This document shows positions 1 to 6,380 of a DNA stretch of 8,888 nucleotides, piece by piece. The notes under the pieces were generated by a model, which was not told where the DNA came from, searched no databases, and saw nothing but the letters and a program-made list of their open reading frames with translations. A program made the position numbers and the translations under genes. Position 1 is the stretch's first letter; every line of letters starts with the position of its first letter. The stretch spans positions 1-8,888 of the forward strand of contig VGFB01000105.1 of assembly GCA_016869015.1 (NCBI GenBank), in the 5' to 3' direction. Origin of the DNA: Armatimonadota bacterium. GTDB taxonomy: Bacteria; Armatimonadota; Zipacnadia; Zipacnadales; VGFC01.

Positions 1-1
1 C

Positions 2-2080
2 TGGTTTCGGGAGTACGTCGAGGCCGAGGGGCTTGCGGGGCGGGATCGGGCGCTGCGGTGGATTCGGTATGGGTTGGAGCGCGTGGGCGCGAAGCCGCTG
101 ACGCCGGTAGGGGCGGTTCGCCGGTGGCGGGCGCTGCTGAAGGAAGGGCGGCTGGAGGCGGCGGAGGCGGAGGCGCTGAGCGCGCTGGCGAGGGCGTACC
201 ACCTGCTGTTCGAGAGCCGGTTGCGGCAGCGGTCGGTGAACGTGCGGGGGGCCTGCGAGGCGCTGGATGAGGCGCGGGAGGCCGCCAAGGGGATGGCCGA
301 TCCGCGGGCGGGGGAGCACCTGCGGTGTCTCGCCGGGGTCGCGCGGCTGGCGGCGTGCGGCGAGCCGGGCGACTACGAGACCGCGCCGGCTCACGCGGCG
401 GAGCTCGCGGCGAGGGTGGCGCCGCTGCGCCTGCCCGCGGTCGCGGCGGACCTGGGGCATGTCGTGGGGTTGATGCACCGGCGGTCGGGGCGCCCGGAAG
501 CGGCGATCACCGAGTTGCAGGCGGCGCTGGAGGGCCACACGCTGGCCGGCGATCCGGTGGGTGCGGCGCGGGTCGAGGACACGCTGGGGATGGCGTACCT
601 GGACCTGGGGAACCATGCCGAGGCCAACTTCCGCTTCCAACGGAGTCTGGTGGGCAAGACGATCCACGGCGACCGGTACGGTGTCGCGGTGACGACCGGC
701 AACCTCGGCCGCTTTCACACCCAGCTCGAGGAATGGGAGCGCGCGATCGACTTCCTGGAGGAAGACCTGCGCATGAGCCGGGAGCTCGGCGATGAGGCCG
801 GAGAGCTCACGGCGCTCCTGAACCTCGCCGAGGCGGCGACCGGGCAGGGACTGCTCCCGCGCGCCGAGCAGTGCCTCGCCGAGGCGCAGACGCGACCGGT
901 GTTGATCGGGGACGACGTCGGGCAAGGCCGCGTGCTGCACGCGGGGGCGGCGCTGGCGCTGGCCGAGGGCAGCCCCGGGGAGGCCCTGAGCCTGCACCGA
1001 CAGGCGCGGGAGCGACTGGCGGTCGCGCCGCGGGCCTCGGTGTCGGCGGCTTTGGAGATGCAGTTGGGCATGATCGAGGCCGCGCGGGAGAACTACGCGG
1101 CGGCGCGAGAGGCCTTCGGCGTGGCGATTCGCAGCTTCCTGGCTGCCAACGACCCGGCGAAGGCGGCGCTGGCGCAGTTCGAGTGCGCGATGGCGCTCGT
1201 TCGGCAAGGGCGGCCCGAGGAGGCGGCGCCCTACCTGGTCGAGGCGATGGACGGCGCGCAGGGGCTGGCTGCCGAGAGGATGGCCGAGCGGTTCCGAGAG
1301 GCGTGTGAGCGGGTCGGTACGGAGACGTGGCTGCGGACGCTGCTACGGGTCAAGCAGCTCAACCAGCAACTGGCCGAGGAGGAGGCCCTGCGGGAGGCGC
1401 TGGCGGGCACGATCGTTCACGACCTCCGCTCGCTGGTCTCGGTCCTGGGCATGCGGCTCGACCAGGCGCTCGGAGCGGCGGCGGGCTCACCCGTGGTGCA
1501 TTCGCTGCAATCGGCCTCCGACCAGTGCCGGCTGCTGCTGGAGCTGGCCTCGACGATCTTGGACGCGCAGAAGCTGGAGGCCGGACACCTGTACGCCGAG
1601 CCGACAACCGTGCGGCTCCGGCCGATGATCCGCGAGCTCGTGTCGTGGTTCGGGCCGGCGGCGAAACGGGGCGTGATCCTCCGGGAGGCGTCGGACAGCG
1701 AGGACGTCGCCGCGCGAGCCGATGAGGCATCGGTGCGCCGCGTGCTGGTGAACCTCATCCACAACGCCACCAAGTACACTCTCCCTCGGGAGGACCTGCT
1801 CCCTACGCTGGGGCATGCAGGCGAGATCGCCGTCGGGGCCCGAGCGGAAGGTGAGCGGGTGAGGGTCTGGGTCCGCGACACGGGGGTCGGCATCCCGCCG
1901 GAGTTCCTCGGGCGCATCTTCGGGAAGTTCGCGCAGGCCGAACCGGGGATGAAGAAGGCCTCCACGGGCCTTGGGCTGTACTTCTGCAAGCTGGCGATTG
2001 AGGCGCAGGGCGGGGAGATCGGGGTCGACAGCGAGGTCGATGTCGGCAGCACCTTCTGGTTCACGCTCCCGCCCGGGTGA
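2..2080 (+). CDS. TPR-repeat sensor histidine kinase, 5'-truncated by window edge
   Basis: The frame is open from the first complete codon with protein-like sequence (WFREYVEAEG...), so the true start is probably left of the window; a TTG at 74 is a possible start but has no evident need to be. Numbering 692 residues from position 2: an alpha-helical stretch to about 140, degenerate TPR repeats about 150-430 (e.g. LGMAYLDLGNHAEA), a short helical linker, then a HisKA dimerisation helix with phospho-acceptor candidate His473 (VHDLRSL) and a HATPase_c domain. The ATPase boxes are clear: N-box around Asn584/Asn588, DTGVGIP at 626-632, FGKFAQAE, and G2-box TGLGLYFCK near 655-663. No transmembrane segment or receiver domain is seen, so it is probably a soluble kinase sensing through protein contacts of its TPRs or through a missing N-terminal domain. 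The H-box lacks the usual Asn/Thr-Pro after HDLR. Family assignment is secure; the input signal and partner regulator are unknown. Confidence 0.9.
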   Translation, partial: WFREYVEAEGLAGRDRALRWIRYGLERVGAKPLTPVGAVRRWRALLKEGRLEAAEAEALSALARAYHLLFESRLRQRSVNVRGACEALDEAREAAKGMADPRAGEHLRCLAGVARLAACGEPGDYETAPAHAAELAARVAPLRLPAVAADLGHVVGLMHRRSGRPEAAITELQAALEGHTLAGDPVGAARVEDTLGMAYLDLGNHAEANFRFQRSLVGKTIHGDRYGVAVTTGNLGRFHTQLEEWERAIDFLEEDLRMSRELGDEAGELTALLNLAEAATGQGLLPRAEQCLAEAQTRPVLIGDDVGQGRVLHAGAALALAEGSPGEALSLHRQARERLAVAPRASVSAALEMQLGMIEAARENYAAAREAFGVAIRSFLAANDPAKAALAQFECAMALVRQGRPEEAAPYLVEAMDGAQGLAAERMAERFREACERVGTETWLRTLLRVKQLNQQLAEEEALREALAGTIVHDLRSLVSVLGMRLDQALGAAAGSPVVHSLQSASDQCRLLLELASTILDAQKLEAGHLYAEPTTVRLRPMIRELVSWFGPAAKRGVILREASDSEDVAARADEASVRRVLVNLIHNATKYTLPREDLLPTLGHAGEIAVGARAEGERVRVWVRDTGVGIPPEFLGRIFGKFAQAEPGMKKASTGLGLYFCKLAIEAQGGEIGVDSEVDVGSTFWFTLPPG

Positions 2081-2120
2081 GCCGGGCCCCAGGTGGGGCA
2101 GCGCGCCACGCCGGACCAAC

Positions 2121-2125
2121 GGAGG
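2121..2125 (+). promoter_or_regulatory. Ribosome binding site deciding a GTG start
   Basis: A perfect GGAGG lies seven bases before the GTG at 2133. It fixes the start of the dual-HD NTPase gene there rather than at in-frame candidates inside the kinase gene. The 52-base gap between the two genes shows no convincing terminator or promoter, which suggests co-transcription. Confidence 0.75.
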
Positions 2126-2132
2126 AACGCTT

Positions 2133-5100
2133 GTGAGGCACCCCAGCGACGAGGCGATCCAGTACCTGTGCGAGAAAAGCGAGGATCGGCGGGCGTTCCG
2201 CGACGAGTACGCGCTGCCCGCGCTGGTGGACTCGTGGCGCAACTACGTGGTGCGGGAGGACCGCTTCAACCGCTATGCGGAGATGACCAGTCACGGGCCG
2301 TCGCACGCAGAGAACGTGGCGGCTCTCGTCACCGACCTGGCCCTGCCCTTCTCCCGCGCCGGCGCGGGCGTTGCGCCCTTCCTTACCGACACCGAGCTGG
2401 TGGTTCTGCTGGCGGCGGCCTACCTGCACGATGTGGGGATGTACACCACCTTCGACCACTACTACGCGGAGCCGCTGAAGATCCGCGAGCTCCACGGTCG
2501 CCTCTCCCGCCAGACGCTCATGCGCGAGGGGCCGTTCATCCTGCCCACCCTCTCTCCGGCCGAGAGGCACCTGGTCGCGCTGCTCTGCTCGTATCACCAG
2601 GGCAGCGCCCCGCTGTCGGAGGTGGAGCGGCTGAAGCGCCTCGAGGAACAGCGCGAGTCGGCGCCGCCTCACCCACCCGAGCCGGACGCGCCCCACTTCC
2701 CGGATCAGGCGAGTCTCGAACACGAAGTCCGGGACGCTCAGGCGGCGGGCATCAACTGCTTCGGTCTCGAGCACGCGTCGCCGGCTGTGTGCCCCTTCCT
2801 GCTCGCCACGCTGCTCAAGCTGCTGGACGGCTGTGACTACCAGGCCAACCGGAACGGGAGCATCGAGGCCGTCTTCCGCCACGCCGACCGCAACCTGTCG
2901 CACGCGGCTCGTTCGGAGCGCCTGTTGGCCGACTGCCAGCCCGGCACGCCGTCCGCTCGGCGGGCGGACGTTGAGCGGGGGTTCTTCGAGGGCTCGCTCT
3001 TCCACTTCATCCGCAACCTCCTGATCGAGCGCACACTCATCCTCGCCCAGCCGGCCGAGCGGCGGATCTCCGTCCTCATCAAGCCCGCCGACCCGGATGA
3101 GATCCTCGACATGTGCCGTCTGCTGGTGAGGCCGTCGGACCTGCCCGTGGCGCCCGGCGACGACACGCTGGAGCGTTTCGAGCGGATCATGGCGCTCGTG
3201 GCGGACTACCAGCGCGCGCCCCTGCAAACGGCAGCCGAGTGGCTGAAGCTGGATCCGGGGCACAAGAACCTGAGGGAGTGGCATGTGGATCAGGCCGCGG
3301 GCGACGGGGACCGCCGCACGGTCCATTACCTCGTGGCGCGCCGGTACATCGAGCGCGAGCTGGACGCTGTTCGTCCGGCGCTCAAGGCTCCGCCGGCGGG
3401 TGGCGAGTACTTGTACTGCGCGGTGTGCGTGAACCGCCCGACCTGCCGGCTGAGGGACCGACCCATCCCCGCCTTCGCCTTGCCCGACGGGGCATGGGAC
3501 GTCCGGATGTTCGGCGGAGAGGCGGGGCGGGTGGACTTGCAGCGTGTCCCCTCGCTGCGCGCCATGGGCCGGCTGCCGAGTCTTCCCGAGCAACGCGGCC
3601 GACGGACGGAGCACCCTCGCACGCAGGACGCCGAGCGTCTCGCGGCGGCTGTGGACCGGCACAAGCAGCTTCTCATCTACGGGCCGGTCGGGCGCGGCAA
3701 GACGCTGCTGGCGCGCGCGGCGGCCCTGGCGTCGGTTCCCGACGAGTCTCACGTCCTGTGGCACACCGTCGCCGATGGCAACGAGCAGTCGGCGGCCCTG
3801 GTGCGGTCACTGGCAGACTTCCTGGCCCTCCGGGGCGACTTCTCCCTCTCCGCCCTCATCCGCGACGAGCGCGTCACGACGCGCCATGAGGCGGCGGCCC
3901 TGCGGCTGCTGCATCGAGGGAGCCTCGCCGGAACCGACGGGGGCCTCGTGGCGGTCATCGACGAGTTCAACCGGCTCACCACGGCGGCGCGGCCGTTCTT
4001 CAAGCAGGTGCTCCACCTGTTCCCGTGCCTGACGTGCGCCGAGGGGCCGACGTGCCGCCCGGACGCAGACCGGCCGTGGCACTGCCGATCGGCCACCAGC
4101 CGGGTCCTCCTGATCAGCACGAAGGTCCCGGGCCTGAGCTACGAGCACCCTCGGGTCGGCGGCCTGCCGGTCAAGGCGCTGGCGGCTCCGGCCGTGAGCC
4201 GCGCCGACGCCGAGCGGATTGTCCGTGGGGCGGCGCGCGGACGGGACGAGACAACGCTACGGCGGGCGGTGCGGGTGTGGGCGGACCATGGCGGCGAGGC
4301 CTGCGCCATACCGATGGTGGAGTCGTGCCTGGCGGCACGCTGGGAGTCTCGGCACGCTCTGCGACTCATCGCCGAGGAGCTGGCGGACACCTTCGCCGGT
4401 GGCTTCAACGCGAGGACGCTGGGCGAGACGGCCGGGCCCGAACTGCTGAGTCTGATCGGCCTGCTGGATGGCGTGCTGTCGCGGGATGAGGTTCGCGGGG
4501 TGCTGGGGCTGCGCGCTCCTGCGCCCGATGACCCGCAGCCGAACCTGACGGATGAGAGCCCGCTTCAGCGACTGATCGACCGGGGGCTGGTGCGGGAGCG
4601 CCGCGGGCGCCTGTCCGCACACCCGGCCTGGGTGGCGGGTCGTCGACGGACCAGGTGGGTGGACCGCGTGAGCGAGGACCCGTGGGCGGCGCTGGTTCGT
4701 TACCCGGCCTGCGGTCTGCAGCCGGGCGCGGGCTTGCGGCGGCGATGGACGGCCGTGGGCCGCTACCTGCCGGAGTTGGCTGCGTTGCGCCGCCTGCCGG
4801 GTGGGCGCCACCATACGGCGGACGTGCTTGAGCACTCGCTGCGGGTGCTCGAGGGTGTCCCGGACGCGCTGGGACGGCTCCGCGAGGGGTCGGGCGCGGA
4901 GAGCGCAGGGCTCATCGCGCACCTGGATCAGCAACTGCCCGGACGCGGCTCGTGGCCCGCCCTGAGTCGCTTGCAGTTGCTCCGCATCGCGGCGCTGTTC
5001 CATGACATCGGGAAGGCCCGAACTCGCGGCGGCGAGGCCGAAGCCCCGACGTACCACGAGCACGAGCGGGTGGGGGCCGAGATGTGGGCCGAGTCGGCCG

Positions 5101-5609
5101 GCCGTCGGGGAGTACCGTCAAGGCAGGTCGCCCACATTGAGCGGCTCATCAGTTTGCACCTGCGTCCGCTGGCGCTCTTCGGCGCGATGCCGGCGTCCGC
5201 GAAAGCCCTCCGCAGTCTCGTCACGGACGCCGGTGATGAGTTGATCGACCTCCTCGTGCTCTTCTGGGCCGACCTGTTCGCCGACCCGCGAGAGCCGTCC
5301 GACCCGGCGGCGGCGCGCGCGTTCGTTGACGAGGTTCTGGCGGCGGCCGCAGCCCTGCGGGCAGCCGCGGCGGCGTCAGGTGAGGCCCCGTCCATCACGG
5401 GCGACGATCTGCGGGCGGCCGGGCTCGCCCCGAGCCCGGCGTTCGGGGCGGCCCTCAAGGCCGCTCAGGCCGCGGCGAGGAGTGACCCGAGCCTGGGACG
5501 CGATGAGTTGCTGCGACGCGCGGAAGACGCCTATGTCCGCGCCGGAGGAGGCGAAGCGCCGCCCTCCGGAGGACCCGCCGGACGGGCTGACCCCTCGGGA
5601 GGAGGGTAG
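2133..5609 (+). CDS. Dual-HD P-loop NTPase with CCA-adding-enzyme-like C-terminus
   Basis: About 1158 residues from GTG 2133. N-terminal HD domain: HGPSH (His54, His58), LHDVGM (His99-Asp100), His121, SYHQG (His155), and possibly Asp232/Asp235. This resembles the HD domains fused to ATPases in bacterial signalling or conflict proteins. Residues 240-510 are unassigned and contain C429-x2-C432-x5-C438. A P-loop NTPase follows: Walker A GPVGRGKT (517-524), Walker B VIDEFN (Asp610-Glu611), and a second cysteine cluster C632-x2-C635-x5-C641-x9-C651. It is probably AAA/STAND-like, because a winged-helix-like region (about 770-833) comes next. From about 875 the sequence matches the back half of HD-type CCA-adding enzymes: YLPELAAL, HHTADVLEHS (893-902), FHDIGK (His957-Asp958), YHEHE (974-978), LHLRP (His1009), then ITGDDL (1088-1093) and GRDELLRRAED. 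The nucleotidyltransferase head is absent. Probable role: an NTP-controlled metal phosphohydrolase, perhaps acting on nucleotides or RNA ends. Domain calls are strong; the overall function is inferred. Confidence 0.88.
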   Translation: MRHPSDEAIQYLCEKSEDRRAFRDEYALPALVDSWRNYVVREDRFNRYAEMTSHGPSHAENVAALVTDLALPFSRAGAGVAPFLTDTELVVLLAAAYLHDVGMYTTFDHYYAEPLKIRELHGRLSRQTLMREGPFILPTLSPAERHLVALLCSYHQGSAPLSEVERLKRLEEQRESAPPHPPEPDAPHFPDQASLEHEVRDAQAAGINCFGLEHASPAVCPFLLATLLKLLDGCDYQANRNGSIEAVFRHADRNLSHAARSERLLADCQPGTPSARRADVERGFFEGSLFHFIRNLLIERTLILAQPAERRISVLIKPADPDEILDMCRLLVRPSDLPVAPGDDTLERFERIMALVADYQRAPLQTAAEWLKLDPGHKNLREWHVDQAAGDGDRRTVHYLVARRYIERELDAVRPALKAPPAGGEYLYCAVCVNRPTCRLRDRPIPAFALPDGAWDVRMFGGEAGRVDLQRVPSLRAMGRLPSLPEQRGRRTEHPRTQDAERLAAAVDRHKQLLIYGPVGRGKTLLARAAALASVPDESHVLWHTVADGNEQSAALVRSLADFLALRGDFSLSALIRDERVTTRHEAAALRLLHRGSLAGTDGGLVAVIDEFNRLTTAARPFFKQVLHLFPCLTCAEGPTCRPDADRPWHCRSATSRVLLISTKVPGLSYEHPRVGGLPVKALAAPAVSRADAERIVRGAARGRDETTLRRAVRVWADHGGEACAIPMVESCLAARWESRHALRLIAEELADTFAGGFNARTLGETAGPELLSLIGLLDGVLSRDEVRGVLGLRAPAPDDPQPNLTDESPLQRLIDRGLVRERRGRLSAHPAWVAGRRRTRWVDRVSEDPWAALVRYPACGLQPGAGLRRRWTAVGRYLPELAALRRLPGGRHHTADVLEHSLRVLEGVPDALGRLREGSGAESAGLIAHLDQQLPGRGSWPALSRLQLLRIAALFHDIGKARTRGGEAEAPTYHEHERVGAEMWAESAGRRGVPSRQVAHIERLISLHLRPLALFGAMPASAKALRSLVTDAGDELIDLLVLFWADLFADPREPSDPAAARAFVDEVLAAAAALRAAAAASGEAPSITGDDLRAAGLAPSPAFGAALKAAQAAARSDPSLGRDELLRRAEDAYVRAGGGEAPPSGGPAGRADPSGGG

Positions 5610-6378
5610 CGGCTTGCGCCAGGCCTACTTGCTGGACCTGTGGTTGTTCCTGCGGCGCATCGGTCCGAACGCTCTCGCGATCGGGCTGGCCCTGCTGTTG
5701 TGCGGCGCGCTGCTCTTCCTGGCCGAAGCCTGGCCGGAAGCCTCCTTCCTCGATTGCCTGGTCCGCTCCGTCTACATGATGACCATCGAGGGGGTTGACC
5801 CCCCGCGCGTGTGGTACCTCGAGATTCTGATCTTCGTCATGCCCATGGTGGGACTTGTGCTGGCAGCAGAGGGGCTGGTCGGAGCGACCGTGCTGTTCCT
5901 GAACAAGAGCCGGCGACAAGGAGAGTGGAACGCGGTGATCGCTGCCACATACTCGCGGCATACGGTCGTGTGTGGTCTGGGCCAACTCGGGGAAGCCATC
6001 TGCTACGGGCTGGCGGACGCCGGCCGGAAGGTCGTCGGCGTGGACATCAACGAGAACCAGCCGGCCATTGTGCGCACGCGGCGCGAGGGGATCCCGGTGA
6101 TCATTGGAGACATGACTCAGGCCGCGACCCTGACCGAGGCCGGGATCGAGAAGGCCTGCTGCATCATCTTCTGCTCGCGGGACGACCTGGCGAACATCGA
6201 GGGGGCCATCGTGGCCAAGGAGGCGGTCCCCGAGGCCACGGTCTACGCCCGGGTCTTCAAGAAGAGCCTCGCGGACCGGATCAACAGCGCCCTACGCTTC
6301 GATGTGGTCACCTTCAGCCCCTTTGCCACCGCCGCCACGACCCTGGTCGCCCAGATCGGCGGCCCCGAGACCGACTGA
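5533..6378 (+). CDS. Two-TM channel-like membrane protein with RCK/TrkA-N domain
   Basis: 281 residues from ATG 5533, preceded by GGAAG six bases upstream. A Pro/Glu/Arg-rich cytoplasmic N-terminus (1-27) leads to TM1 (about 46-67), a short loop resembling a K+ channel pore helix (SFLDCLVRSVYMMT), the sequence TIEGVDPP (84-91) where a K+ filter would sit, TM2 (about 94-124), then a Rossmann RCK_N/TrkA-N domain: VVCGLGQLG with Gly148/150/153 and Asp171 ending strand 2, suited to NAD(H) or nucleotide binding. There is no RCK_C subdomain. Such proteins usually gate K+ flux in response to a bound nucleotide, but the TVGYGD filter is not conserved, so ion selectivity is doubtful. It overlaps the dual-HD gene by 77 bases, which suggests translational coupling. 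An alternative TTG start at 5614 has a better ribosome site. Third-position GC in 5533-5609 is higher in this frame than in the upstream gene's frame, which favours the ATG. Confidence 0.87.
   Translation: MSAPEEAKRRPPEDPPDGLTPREEGSGLRQAYLLDLWLFLRRIGPNALAIGLALLLCGALLFLAEAWPEASFLDCLVRSVYMMTIEGVDPPRVWYLEILIFVMPMVGLVLAAEGLVGATVLFLNKSRRQGEWNAVIAATYSRHTVVCGLGQLGEAICYGLADAGRKVVGVDINENQPAIVRTRREGIPVIIGDMTQAATLTEAGIEKACCIIFCSRDDLANIEGAIVAKEAVPEATVYARVFKKSLADRINSALRFDVVTFSPFATAATTLVAQIGGPETD
5598..5606 (+). promoter_or_regulatory. Shine-Dalgarno-like GGAGGAGGG before alternative TTG start
   Basis: This purine run lies seven bases upstream of TTG 5614, in frame with the RCK membrane-protein gene, and ends directly before the TAG (5607-5609) of the dual-HD gene. 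It may start a 254-residue form lacking the 27-residue charged N-terminus, or re-initiate ribosomes finishing the upstream gene. It could also be chance, since the same bases encode GGG glycines in one frame and REEG in the other. Confidence 0.4.
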
Positions 6379-6380
6379 GC

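Noticed and set aside
2086..2099. Small hairpin GCCCC-AGGT-GGGGC as a terminator between kinase and dual-HD genes
   Set aside because: The stem is only five base pairs and no T-run follows; in GC-rich DNA this is likely chance.
1971..2132. Earlier in-frame start for the dual-HD gene within the kinase gene
   Set aside because: It would overlap the conserved G2-box end of the kinase. A perfect GGAGG sits seven bases before GTG 2133, and the upstream residues are Arg/Ser-rich and not domain-like.
1417..2242. Minus-strand open frames opposite the kinase domain
   Set aside because: The plus strand there encodes unmistakable HATPase_c boxes, and the antisense products are low-complexity Ser/Arg/Pro sequence.
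2061..3764. 567-codon minus-strand open frame
   Set aside because: It is antisense to the N-terminal HD and NTPase regions, which have clear conserved motifs. The translation is Arg/Val/Gln-rich and resembles no known family.
2133..5609. Cas3-like HD nuclease-helicase
   Set aside because: There are no SF2 helicase motifs and no CRISPR array or cas genes. The C-terminal HD matches CCA-adding enzymes, and the NTPase is of the GxxGxGKT / DE Walker type with a winged-helix-like follow-on.
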